This document shows, piece by piece, positions 17,911 to 25,915 of a stretch of 64,000 nucleotides of DNA. The notes under the pieces are model-generated. The model had not been told where the DNA came from and did not search any database. It saw only the letters and a program-made list of their open reading frames with translations. Numbering within the stretch: the first letter of the stretch is position 1; every line of letters begins with the position of its first letter. The DNA is taken from the NCBI RefSeq assembly GCF_004138335.1, contig NZ_RYFW01000001.1, forward strand, positions 1,612,001 through 1,676,000, given 5' to 3'. A program made the position numbers and the translations under genes. The DNA comes from Peristeroidobacter agariperforans (GTDB lineage Bacteria; Pseudomonadota; Gammaproteobacteria; Steroidobacterales; Steroidobacteraceae).

Positions 17911-19551
17911 TCAGACGAGCGGCGTATTCCTCGGGACACGCACCACGACCGTACCGGCAATCTTGTCGTGCCAGGTCTGGCGGTTGTTGTCGAACACCAT
18001 CCAGATGAACCCCAGGCCGGCCGGGATCAGCGACAGGAAACAACCGAGCGCGCGCACGATGGCTGTTTCCCATTCGATGTCCCGGCCGTCGGTGCGCACG
18101 ACGCGCAGATTGCAAACGATGCCGCCGACGGTCGTGCCCTTCAGCTTCCACATCAGCGCGCCGTAGCCGGCTAGCGCGACCAGGAACAGATGGCCGCTCG
18201 GCTCCAGCCAGTTCACGACGACGGCCACGATCAGTGCATCGAGCGTCAGCGCGCCCATGCGAACCCAGAAGCCCGCCCGCGGTTGGCTGTTCAGCTCGAT
18301 ATTGCTGGGGCTCACTGGTGGAGCGGACGGCGCCGGAAGAGGCGGAACCGTGCTGCCATCGCCGCCAATGCCAGGCGCAGGCGGTTCGGGTGACACGGCA
18401 ACAGGCTGCACGACTGGAGCAGCAGCTGCGCTCCTTGCACGCTGCGCCAACAGCAACGTGTAGATGACCACACCGAAGCCGAGTGCGCCGACAATGTTGG
18501 ACACGATGAAGCCGAGCACCGGCACCGTGTACAGCAACAGCACGATCAATCCGCCAACTAGCGTGGCGACGCCAAGATGACCGAATGCACCGATGCCGGT
18601 GAAGCGAGTGATCCGACGGCCCAGCGTGGCGAGCACGACTGCTTTGCCGAACAGCGCCGCGCAGAACATTCCGAGTGCCAGGAACGGCACCAGCGCCGCG
18701 CCGATGACGGTGATCAACATGACGATGACCAGGACCGGCGACAGCAACACGGACAGGATGGTTGCGATCACCGTTTCGCCGGGCCGCTCTTCCAGCGTGG
18801 TGACACAGCGTTGCAAGGCCCCATCGAACATCACCGCTAGCAGTACATACAGACCCAGGAAGCCGACCGCGAGCCACCACGCCCACGCGACGCTCTGATC
18901 GAATGCGAGCGGACGCCCGTACAAGAAGCACTGCTCGAACCAGGCTTTGAGCCACTTCAGGTCGCCGAAGTGCTGGCCGAACCCGATCTGCTGTTGGCCG
19001 CCGTGCACCTGGGAGGACGGATCGCGTGTGATCGCGCCGCCGACGGAAACCGTTTCACCGTTGATGACGGCGTTCGGGCCGAGCTGCACGTTGCCGAAGA
19101 TCGCGACCACGTCCTGGCCAACCTCGCTGTCCACGTACACGTTGCCGAACAGTGCGACGACGCCTTCGCCGACCAGACCCGTCGCCGATGCATTGCCGCC
19201 GATAGCTACGACTGCTTCGCCGACTTCGCCCGCCGCAGAGGCCGAGCCAAGCACTGCGATCACGGCGTCCGCGTATTCGCCGGCAGGGAGCGACGAATCA
19301 TCGCCAATGTTTACGATGACTCGTTCGTGACGATTATCGAAGCGCCGCTCGGCGCGTTCGGCTGCGCGTTCGGCTGCCCGCTGGGCACGTTCGATCTCAC
19401 GCTCGGCTTGTTCGATCTCGCGCTCGACGGAGCGGGGCAGGTCGTCCAGCTCGACGGGCGGCGTGATCTCTTCCTGAGCGAGCGCGGGCTGAGCACTGCC
19501 GAGGCCGGCGAGCACAGCGATCGCGAAAAAGCAAAGAAACAAACGTCTCAT
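17911..19551 (-). CDS. Exported bactofilin-like repeat protein fused to a membrane RDD domain
   Basis: A 546-aa multi-part protein. A signal peptide (1 to about 26) is followed by a charged E/R-rich coiled coil (about 33-70), then about 100 residues of short beta-helix-like repeats (AVIAVLGSASAAGEVGEAV, VALFGNVYVDSEVGQDV) resembling polymer-forming cytoskeletal (bactofilin) repeats. Five to six hydrophobic helices, a Pro/Ala linker and a C-terminal RDD domain follow (GFWVRMGALTLDALIV, LKGTTVGGIVCNLRVV, QTWHDKIAGTVVV). The repeats would sit in the periplasm, unlike classical bactofilins. Third gene of an ECF-sigma operon, starting 18 bp after the membrane regulator stops. Envelope scaffolding or stress protection is an inference. 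Confidence 0.82.
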   Translation of the reverse strand: MRRLFLCFFAIAVLAGLGSAQPALAQEEITPPVELDDLPRSVEREIEQAEREIERAQRAAERAAERAERRFDNRHERVIVNIGDDSSLPAGEYADAVIAVLGSASAAGEVGEAVVAIGGNASATGLVGEGVVALFGNVYVDSEVGQDVVAIFGNVQLGPNAVINGETVSVGGAITRDPSSQVHGGQQQIGFGQHFGDLKWLKAWFEQCFLYGRPLAFDQSVAWAWWLAVGFLGLYVLLAVMFDGALQRCVTTLEERPGETVIATILSVLLSPVLVIVMLITVIGAALVPFLALGMFCAALFGKAVVLATLGRRITRFTGIGAFGHLGVATLVGGLIVLLLYTVPVLGFIVSNIVGALGFGVVIYTLLLAQRARSAAAAPVVQPVAVSPEPPAPGIGGDGSTVPPLPAPSAPPVSPSNIELNSQPRAGFWVRMGALTLDALIVAVVVNWLEPSGHLFLVALAGYGALMWKLKGTTVGGIVCNLRVVRTDGRDIEWETAIVRALGCFLSLIPAGLGFIWMVFDNNRQTWHDKIAGTVVVRVPRNTPLV

Positions 19552-19569
19552 ACGAAGCACCGTGCGCCG

Positions 19570-20019
19570 TCAACGAGGCGCATACAACGTCCGGTAGGCA
19601 GCCGCGCTGACCCCGAACAACGTTAGATACAGCGCGCCGAGAATCGCGACGCCGCCATAAACCCACAACGACGGCAGGTCGCGGAAGACCGTGCCGATGG
19701 TCACGAACAGGGAAGGAATCCACGCCACATTGGCAAACAGGGCGCCCGGTTTGATCGGCACGACGATCATGGCCGATGCTTTCAACACCAGCGTGATGAG
19801 GCCGGCGGACGCGACGATGAACAACAGGCGAGCCGCGACCGGCCAGCCGGCGAAGCTGCCTTGCCACCAGGGTGCGGCCGCGCGCCGCGCGATCTCCGCC
19901 ATCACTTTGGATTCGAGATCGGCAGGGGCTCGGCGCAGAGGCTGATCGCGCAGCGCCTGGTCGATGAAGCGCTCCAGCTGCTGCTCGTGTGGCTCGTTCG
20001 GATTCGAGGGAGTATTCAT
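19570..20019 (-). CDS. Membrane protein, probable anti-sigma factor of the adjacent ECF sigma
   Basis: A 149-aa protein with a hydrophilic N-terminus of about 60 residues (HEQQLERFIDQALRDQPLRRAPADLESKVMAEI) and three hydrophobic segments. Position directly behind an ECF sigma gene, small size and a cytoplasmic N-terminus with membrane anchor all fit an anti-sigma factor. It lacks an HxxxCxxC zinc motif, so it is not a ZAS-type anti-sigma. The ATG at 20019 has AGAGG upstream and leaves 11 bp to the sigma stop; an earlier in-frame ATG at 20040 would overlap. The anti-sigma assignment is inference from context. Confidence 0.72.
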   Translation of the reverse strand: MNTPSNPNEPHEQQLERFIDQALRDQPLRRAPADLESKVMAEIARRAAAPWWQGSFAGWPVAARLLFIVASAGLITLVLKASAMIVVPIKPGALFANVAWIPSLFVTIGTVFRDLPSLWVYGGVAILGALYLTLFGVSAAAYRTLYAPR

Positions 20020-20030
20020 GGTGGCGGCCT

Positions 20031-20597
20031 CTAGAAACATTCCGCCGTGAGACCGCGAGCGGCGAGGATTTTGGCGAGCGCGCCGCGCGCTCGCAGGATG
20101 TCGATTTTCACTTTGGACAGTGAAATGCCGAGCTGCTGGGCGATCTCTTCATAGGACATCTCTTCGAAGTGATACAGCACCAGCGGCAGGCGGCGATGAT
20201 CGGGCAATTTCTGCAAGGCCTCCGCGACGATGGCGCGGCGGGTGTCGTCATCGAAATCGGCGGCGGAGCTTTCCGGCTGCGGAATGTCCATATCCGCGTC
20301 GTCATCGTCGTCGCTGCGCATTTCGGAGAAGAACCGCCAGCGGCGGCGATAGCGCGTGGCATGGTTCAGCGCCAGATTGCGAGCCACGGTTTTGAGCCAG
20401 CCGCCGGCGGCGGGGCTGGTCTGCAGCTGGGCGAAGTTCTCGTAAGCCTTCAGGAATACCTGCTGGGCAATGTCCTCCGCCGGGCCGTCGCGGCCGGTGA
20501 TCCGCGCGGCGGTGGAATAGACCATGTCCTGATAAGCACGCATGAAGCTTGCGAAGTCGTCCTGGCGCGGGGTGGTGTCCGGGGGTTGCCTTGCCAC
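20031..20597 (-). CDS. ECF-type RNA polymerase sigma factor
   Basis: A 188-aa sigma70-like factor with region 2 (FASFMRAYQDMVYSTAARI, DIAQQVFLKAY) and region 4 (LPDHRRLPLVLYHFEEMSYEEIAQQLGISLSKVKIDILRA helix-turn-helix). A very acidic linker (about 95-118, DDDDDAD) separates the two. It starts with GTG. TGTAAC at 20642-20647 (leftward strand) could be a -35 element for self-activation, but this is tentative. It heads an operon with a membrane regulator and the bactofilin/RDD protein. Confidence 0.92.
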   Translation of the reverse strand: MARQPPDTTPRQDDFASFMRAYQDMVYSTAARITGRDGPAEDIAQQVFLKAYENFAQLQTSPAAGGWLKTVARNLALNHATRYRRRWRFFSEMRSDDDDDADMDIPQPESSAADFDDDTRRAIVAEALQKLPDHRRLPLVLYHFEEMSYEEIAQQLGISLSKVKIDILRARGALAKILAARGLTAECF

Positions 20598-20847
20598 GGT
20601 GATGTCGTCGTTTAGCTTGAGAACACCGCGTCCGGAGGGAAGTTACAGCCTGGAGTCAGCCGGGGTGCGCCGCCGGCAGACATTAGCCGCTGCACCGTGA
20701 AATTGCGACGTAATCCGCACACTTACAGGGCCTGACTTATGTTCAGGTCGAGCCGGGTTGCTTAGACTTCGCGGCGTTCGGGGCAATGTCGCCCGCCAGA
20801 CCACTCATGGTGTCGCCACACGGCCGCGAAAGGTTGACGTTCAGCTG

Positions 20848-22125
20848 ATGACTGCGACGATACGGACTATCTTCATCCTGGTTCCCGCTCTGGCGCTTAC
20901 CGCCTGCGCCGTGCCTCAGGTCAGCGAGCCCGAGACGGTCGCGGTTCGTGCGACCTCCCTGAATCCCGCGTATTCGTCCGTCAACGCCCAGGTCCTGAGC
21001 GATGCGGCCAAGGTCGATTACAGCTTCGCTGCGTCGCTCGATCCGGCGGCCACCGCCAATACCCTGACCCGCCTGCAGTCCTCGTATACCCAGCAAAACG
21101 GCGACGAAAGCCTGCGCGTCGGCGACGCCGTCAGCAGCGTGGGCATGTGGGGCACCTCGGTCCGCTACGGCGGCATGCAGTACGGCTCCCGTGCCGATAC
21201 GCGCGACGATGTGATCGATTCCAACAAGCTCGCGACCAGCGGCATGGCTGTGTTGCCTACCGTCGCCGATGCGCTATTCGCCTCGGCAGGGGAGGCCGGC
21301 ACGAGCTTGAGCCAGCAGAATCTTTCCGTGAATCGTTCGCTGCCATCGGGCGAGCAGGGCTGGAGCTTGGCCGTGCAGGATGCGCTCGGCCACTCCGAAT
21401 CCATCGCCGCGCCGATGATCGCTCGCACGCGCCTGGTCGAGCGAGGCTGTTCGGACTTCTCGGTGGGCTTGGGCAGGGTGCGCGAAGATTACGCGCTCAC
21501 CAGCAATTCTTATGGCTCGATGTTTGCGAACACGACGGTCACATGCGGCGCGCCGATGGGCTTCACGGTCGAAGCGCACGGCGAATATCTGGCCGATGAA
21601 GTGGGCGCGCTCGGTTTCGGCGTCGCTCGACGCATCGGCTCGATCGGCACGGCGTCGGTTGCCTTCGCGCAGAGCAACGCCGTCAGCGGCGGCTCGGGCT
21701 GGATGTCGAAAGTCGGTTTCGAACACACCAACTCGATGTTCAACCTGATGTTCCGGTCGCGCTTCCAGAGCCGCGAATTTCGTGACATCGGCAGCATGGC
21801 GCTGACCGATCCGATCATGCAGCGGGATCTGGCCAGCGTCGGCGTGAACGTCACCGAGCGCTCGAGCTTGTCGGTCGCGTATGCGACGCAGACTACGTGG
21901 GCACGCGAGCGCACGAACCTCATCGCTGTGAAGCAGAGCATGGGCGTGGGGCGCGGCACGATGTCCATGAGCGCGGGTCACTCGCTCGAAGACAACTTTG
22001 GCTCGTCCGTGTTTATTTCTTATAAGCGCCCGTTCGGCGGCATCAAGCCGGCGGCGCGGCCGATCCTGGACGATCTCGAAGAGCTGGACCTGCAGCTGCC
22101 GCAGAGCTCGGGCGACGTCGACTGA
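20848..22125 (+). CDS. Lipoprotein with usher-like outer-membrane barrel features
   Basis: A 425-aa protein with a lipoprotein signal (LALTACAV, Cys about 17). The body is rich in alternating beta strands (GFTVEAHGEYLADEVGALGFG, SSVFISYKRPF), with wording that recalls the barrel of fimbrial ushers (SVRYGGMQYGSRADTR, VLPTVADALF). It is much shorter than a full usher (about 800 aa) and has no chaperone or pilin neighbours. It may be a stand-alone barrel or a derived usher fragment. The ATG at 20848 makes the signal; the frame also extends 90 bp upstream without a start that adds a sensible N-terminus. Identification is tentative. Confidence 0.6.
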   Translation: MTATIRTIFILVPALALTACAVPQVSEPETVAVRATSLNPAYSSVNAQVLSDAAKVDYSFAASLDPAATANTLTRLQSSYTQQNGDESLRVGDAVSSVGMWGTSVRYGGMQYGSRADTRDDVIDSNKLATSGMAVLPTVADALFASAGEAGTSLSQQNLSVNRSLPSGEQGWSLAVQDALGHSESIAAPMIARTRLVERGCSDFSVGLGRVREDYALTSNSYGSMFANTTVTCGAPMGFTVEAHGEYLADEVGALGFGVARRIGSIGTASVAFAQSNAVSGGSGWMSKVGFEHTNSMFNLMFRSRFQSREFRDIGSMALTDPIMQRDLASVGVNVTERSSLSVAYATQTTWARERTNLIAVKQSMGVGRGTMSMSAGHSLEDNFGSSVFISYKRPFGGIKPAARPILDDLEELDLQLPQSSGDVD

Positions 22126-22126
22126 G

Positions 22127-22606
22127 TTACGCGCGCGGGCTCCGGACCAACGGCCCCGCCGGCCGCATCATCTCGATGTGCATGATGCCGTCCTCGTCGT
22201 ACGGCTCCGACGATTGCACGAATCCAAACGATCCATAGAACTTGTGCAAGTGAGCTTGTGCGCCGATACGCGTCGGCAGCGTCGGATACAGCTCGTAAAT
22301 CTTTTCCAAGCCGCGCGCGACCAACTCCCGGCCGATGCCCGTGCCGCGCGCCATTTTGGTCGTGAGAATGCGGCCAAGTGACGGCTCATCCGGATAGCTC
22401 ACGCCCGGCGCCAGCAAACGCAGATAGGCTGCGAGCCGATCGCCAGACCACGCCGCCAGGTGCAGCGCCTGCAAATCCTTGCCATCGATGTCCAGATACA
22501 GACTGGCCTGTTCGATGACGAACACCGTCTGTCGGGCGGCGAAGATCGCATGGATCTGTAGCGGCGAAAGCTCGGCGTAACTGCGCCACTGCCAGTGAAT
22601 GGTCAT
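22127..22606 (-). CDS. elaA: ElaA-type GNAT acetyltransferase
   Basis: A 159-aa GNAT protein that closely follows E. coli ElaA in length and motifs: ARQTVFVIEQ, YLDIDGKDL, GRILTTKMARGTGIGRELV (acetyl-CoA loop) and the C-terminal GAQAHLHKFYGSFGF..YDEDGI.HIEM. The biological substrate of ElaA is not established. Its stop lies 1 bp from the end of the convergent usher-like gene, and the DUF4159 gene is 31 bp upstream on the same strand. Confidence 0.92.
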   Translation of the reverse strand: MTIHWQWRSYAELSPLQIHAIFAARQTVFVIEQASLYLDIDGKDLQALHLAAWSGDRLAAYLRLLAPGVSYPDEPSLGRILTTKMARGTGIGRELVARGLEKIYELYPTLPTRIGAQAHLHKFYGSFGFVQSSEPYDEDGIMHIEMMRPAGPLVRSPRA

Positions 22607-22637
22607 CGCGAATCGAACCTGTGATGAGAGACGGACG

Positions 22638-23423
22638 CTAATGCGTCATCGAATAGAGAATATAGTCGATCGCGTATTTGTACGCGCGCGTCGTGTATAG
22701 CAGCGAGTATTCGGGCACATCGGCGTGCTCCCAGGCATCGCCGAGGTCCATGTTGAAGTTGATCACCACCATCAGGCGGCCATCGTCGTCGTAGATGCCG
22801 CGCCACTGCGGCGTGAACCCGTCCTTCTCGTAGTTGCGGCCGCTGTACAACGATTGAATGCCGGGAATCTGCACGTGCTCGTCGAGGTCGTAGGCGACGT
22901 GGAAGACCGCGTCGTCGGGTGGAATGTCGACGATGGCGCGATCCGGAAAGATCCGGTGCATGCCCTGCACGAATCCGGCCCATTCCAGCGTGCCGTGGAA
23001 ATCGTCCACCATCAAGAAGCCGCCGCGTAGCAAATATTCGCGCAGCCGCACCGTTTCTTCGTCGGTCAATGCCCAATGGCCGACTTCGACCGCGTAGATC
23101 CAGGGATAGTCGAACAGCGAGTCGTCCATGATGCTGAGGTACTTGCCTTCCTCGGCGATGTTGATGCGCGTCAGGCGCTTGATGCCGCGGATCAGGTGCT
23201 GCTCGGCCTCGGGCCAATCGGTCAGCCAGCGCTCGCGGCCGCCGAACAGGCTGGTGCCGGTGTATTGCATCCGTATGAACTGGAACTCGGCATTCGGCCC
23301 GAGCGGACCGTTCACGGTCGTGTCCGAGGCCAGCGCGACGATGGGAAGGGCGATCAGTGCGGCCAGCCGCCAGGCCGCGACCCCACACAGGCGAGACGAG
23401 AATGACGGTGAGTTGCGGCTCAT
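22638..23423 (-). CDS. DUF4159 family exported protein
   Basis: A 261-aa protein with a signal peptide or membrane anchor (AALIALPIVALAS, about 21-33), followed by the DUF4159 domain. The domain is recognisable by FQFIRMQYTG, the LLRGGFLMVDDFHG strand-turn and the late IVDIPPDDAVFHVAYDL. DUF4159 has a glutamine-amidotransferase-like fold and often accompanies MoxR/DUF58/vWA clusters, which are absent here. I chose the ATG at 23423; ATGs at 23435 and 23459 are also in frame. Function unknown. Confidence 0.82.
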   Translation of the reverse strand: MSRNSPSFSSRLCGVAAWRLAALIALPIVALASDTTVNGPLGPNAEFQFIRMQYTGTSLFGGRERWLTDWPEAEQHLIRGIKRLTRINIAEEGKYLSIMDDSLFDYPWIYAVEVGHWALTDEETVRLREYLLRGGFLMVDDFHGTLEWAGFVQGMHRIFPDRAIVDIPPDDAVFHVAYDLDEHVQIPGIQSLYSGRNYEKDGFTPQWRGIYDDDGRLMVVINFNMDLGDAWEHADVPEYSLLYTTRAYKYAIDYILYSMTH

Positions 23424-23559
23424 GCGGGGCACCATGTCACCAACCATCCGCCCTTGCAATGGGTTCCGCGGGGTGGGCCGCCACCCCGGAAAATCGCCAC
23501 AGCGGCTACATCTTCAGTATGCTGCGCGCGCCTCGACCCCGGGGCGACTGAGTCTGGTG

Positions 23560-24438
23560 ATGAGCTGGTTACGAACCACGTTCGGCGCGCTGCTGTTCAC
23601 GACGAACACCCTGATCCACGTTCCGCCGCTGTTGCTGGTGGCCGTGGTGAAGGCCGTTCTGCCCCTGCGCCCTATCCGTCGCGTCTGTGACTGGCTGTTG
23701 ATGGCCATCGCCGCCAGCTGGATCGGCGTCAACACCTCCATGATTCGCTGGTTCACCCACACCCGTTTCGTGTTCGACATCGAAGCGCAGCTGCGCCCCG
23801 ACGGGCATTACCTGGTGATGGCGAATCATCAGACCTGGGTCGACATCCCGGTGCTGCAGGCTGCGCTGAACCGGCGGGTGCCGCTGTTGCGCTTTTTCCT
23901 GAAGAGCCAGCTGTTCTGGGTGCCGTTGCTCGGGCTGGCATGGTGGGCGCTCGATTTTCCCTTCATGAAGCGCTATTCGCGCCAGCATCTGGAGAAGCGG
24001 CCGGAGCTGGCGGGACGAGATATCGCTGCAACCCGGCGCGCCTGCGCAAAGTTCATGCACATCCCGGTGTCGGTGATGAACTTCGTCGAAGGCACGCGCT
24101 TCACGCCGGCCAAGCACCAACAGCAGGTATCGCCGTTCGCCAATCTGCTCAAGCCCAAGGCAGGCGGCATTGCCTTCGTGCTGGATGCGATGGGCGGCGC
24201 GCTGCATTCGATCCTGGACGTGACCATCGTCTATCCGGACGGCCGGCCGACGATGGCCGACCTGTTCGGCAATCGAGTGCGCGAAGTGCGAGTGAATATT
24301 CGCGAGCGGGCGATTCCGGCCGAGCTGCTCGGCGGCGATTATCAAAACGATCCGGTGTTTCGCGAGCGACTGCAGAGCTGGCTGAACGGCCTGTGGGTGG
24401 AGAAGGACAAGCTCATCGCGCAGCTGCGCGCCGCGTAA
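23560..24438 (+). CDS. PlsC-type acyltransferase (YihG-like)
   Basis: A 292-aa inner-membrane acyltransferase. Two N-terminal hydrophobic helices precede the catalytic motif NHQTWVD (HX4D, about residue 89), followed by FPFMKRYSR and FVEGTRFTPAK (substrate/phosphate-binding EGTR). The order and length match the YihG branch of 1-acylglycerol-3-phosphate acyltransferases in proteobacteria, which adjust the acyl composition of phosphatidic acid. The ATG at 23560 starts the first helix; the open frame upstream is not protein-like. It faces the DUF4159 gene divergently. Confidence 0.88.
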   Translation: MSWLRTTFGALLFTTNTLIHVPPLLLVAVVKAVLPLRPIRRVCDWLLMAIAASWIGVNTSMIRWFTHTRFVFDIEAQLRPDGHYLVMANHQTWVDIPVLQAALNRRVPLLRFFLKSQLFWVPLLGLAWWALDFPFMKRYSRQHLEKRPELAGRDIAATRRACAKFMHIPVSVMNFVEGTRFTPAKHQQQVSPFANLLKPKAGGIAFVLDAMGGALHSILDVTIVYPDGRPTMADLFGNRVREVRVNIRERAIPAELLGGDYQNDPVFRERLQSWLNGLWVEKDKLIAQLRAA

Positions 24439-24439
24439 T

Positions 24440-24724
24440 TCAGCGCAGATACTTCAGCGCGTCGCGCGGCAGATCCACGGCTTCCTCATCTACGAAACAC
24501 CAGGCCCAACGTTCGTCCGGCTCGAACGACGCCACGACGGCGTGCTGCGTTTGATGGAAGTGCTTGGTCGCATGACGATTCGGCGAGCTGTCGCAACAGC
24601 CGACGTGACCGCAGGTCAGGCACAGGCGCAAATGCACCCAGCGGCTGCCCGACTTCAGGCATTCCTCGCACCCCTCGGTCTTGGGCGGCAGCGGCTTCAC
24701 GTGACCGATGTGTTCGCAGGACAT
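24440..24724 (-). CDS. UBP-type zinc-finger protein
   Basis: A 94-aa stand-alone zinc finger of the ubiquitin-hydrolase (ZnF-UBP) type. The pattern C-EH.....C..CL, LRLCLTCGHVGCCD, H..KHFH.T.H is nearly complete. Such single-domain proteins are common in bacteria without ubiquitin and their role is unknown. Hydrophilic, no signal, so cytoplasmic. The gene ends 1 bp from the convergent acyltransferase gene. Confidence 0.88.
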   Translation of the reverse strand: MSCEHIGHVKPLPPKTEGCEECLKSGSRWVHLRLCLTCGHVGCCDSSPNRHATKHFHQTQHAVVASFEPDERWAWCFVDEEAVDLPRDALKYLR

Positions 24725-24790
24725 GCAGCTTCTCCGCAGTGAAGCGTTATTGATACTGCACAGGAGTCTTCATGACAACTCGGCGGAGTG

Positions 24791-25138
24791 CTAGTACGAA
24801 TGTTGCGTGCAGACGCGCAGATCCGCGATGGCTGCCGGTGACAGCCACAGCACCGTGTTCAAATAGTTTTCGATGAGCGAGACGACGGCCTGGCGTGGTC
24901 CTTTGCGCCAGGCATCGGAGCCATAGAACGCGTCCTGGCGAGCCTGCAAGTCGCGCAAATCGTCGTAGGCGCGAATCAGAAAGTAGGTGTCTTTCTCGTG
25001 CTCGGAGGGACCGAACGCAACTACGTCCGTGCCCCATTCACGTAACAGGGGCACGGCGCGCGTCATGAACGCGTCGTGAAACGCGGCTGTCGCGCCGGGC
25101 TGGAGCTTATAGGAACGGATTTCGACTAAACGTTTCAT
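24791..25138 (-). CDS. NIPSNAP-family protein
   Basis: A 115-aa protein with a single dimeric alpha/beta-barrel (NIPSNAP) domain: VEIRSYKLQPGATAAFHDAF, then YFLIRAYDDLRDLQARQDAFYGSDAWRKGP, which is the diagnostic helix. Family members are cytoplasmic and mostly uncharacterised; related folds include monooxygenases. GAGGGA precedes the ATG at a proper distance. It stands alone between the zinc finger and glycine-zipper genes. Confidence 0.88.
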   Translation of the reverse strand: MKRLVEIRSYKLQPGATAAFHDAFMTRAVPLLREWGTDVVAFGPSEHEKDTYFLIRAYDDLRDLQARQDAFYGSDAWRKGPRQAVVSLIENYLNTVLWLSPAAIADLRVCTQHSY

Positions 25139-25206
25139 GGCAGCGATCCCTCGCTGCCCATGCTACGGCGCTAAACGGCGCTGTCGAGCGCAAAAACGGA
25201 CAACCG

Positions 25207-25776
25207 TCAGCCCATGCGCCAGACGCCATCGCCGTCGCGGCAGGCGCGGCCTTCGGAGGTCTTGCTCTTCTTGCCCGATTTGGCTTTCAGCTTGAACTTG
25301 CGGCAGTTCTTCGAGTCGGCCATGCCGAGCGGCGTGAGCACATAGTCGACGTGAGTGCGCTCGTTCAGCCAGTGCACCGGACGGCCCGCCTCGACCAATT
25401 CGAGCGCGTGGCCGAAGCAGCCGCGATCGGCCTCGTCGAGCTCTTCGCCAATCTCACGACCGATCACACCGCCGAGCACCGAGCCAACGATGATGGCCAC
25501 GGTGCGGCCGGTGCCATCGCCGATCTGCGAGCCGATCACGCCACCGGCAACTGCGCCGACGACGGTGCCGATTTCCTTGCGATGGCACGAGCCTTCACGC
25601 ACGCCGTAGTCACGTTCCCATTCGCGGCCCGTGTAGCCGACATAGCGAGGATCGTGTTTCTTACGCCAGCCGTGCGCCTTTGCATGGTCGGGCGGATCGC
25701 TCAACGCAGGCGTGCTGCCGAGCACGGACGCGCACAGTAGCGCAGCGAAAGCTGTCTTGAGTAAACGGATGAACAT
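25207..25776 (-). CDS. Glycine-zipper 2TM envelope protein
   Basis: A 189-aa exported protein. After the signal peptide (about 1-26) comes a basic segment (HAKAHGWRKKHDPRYVGYTG), then a glycine zipper (EIGTVVGAVAGGVIGSQIGDGTGRTVAIIVGSVLGGVIGREIG in two hairpin-forming helices, about 68-110), as in the 17-kDa antigen/OsmB-like families. A lysine-rich C-terminus follows. Four cysteines may form disulfides. The zipper probably inserts in the outer or inner membrane; the physiological role is unknown. Confidence 0.84.
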   Translation of the reverse strand: MFIRLLKTAFAALLCASVLGSTPALSDPPDHAKAHGWRKKHDPRYVGYTGREWERDYGVREGSCHRKEIGTVVGAVAGGVIGSQIGDGTGRTVAIIVGSVLGGVIGREIGEELDEADRGCFGHALELVEAGRPVHWLNERTHVDYVLTPLGMADSKNCRKFKLKAKSGKKSKTSEGRACRDGDGVWRMG

Positions 25777-25915
25777 GGAGCGCCCCGGAGGCTTGTAGGA
25801 GTCGTGGACCAGGGCGCTATGGTATCAATCCTGTTCGGCGGAACGATGCTGTCGCCAAACGCCGAATCAAGTGCGACGTTGAGACGACAATAGAAGATTC
25901 AAACTGTGATGCAGT

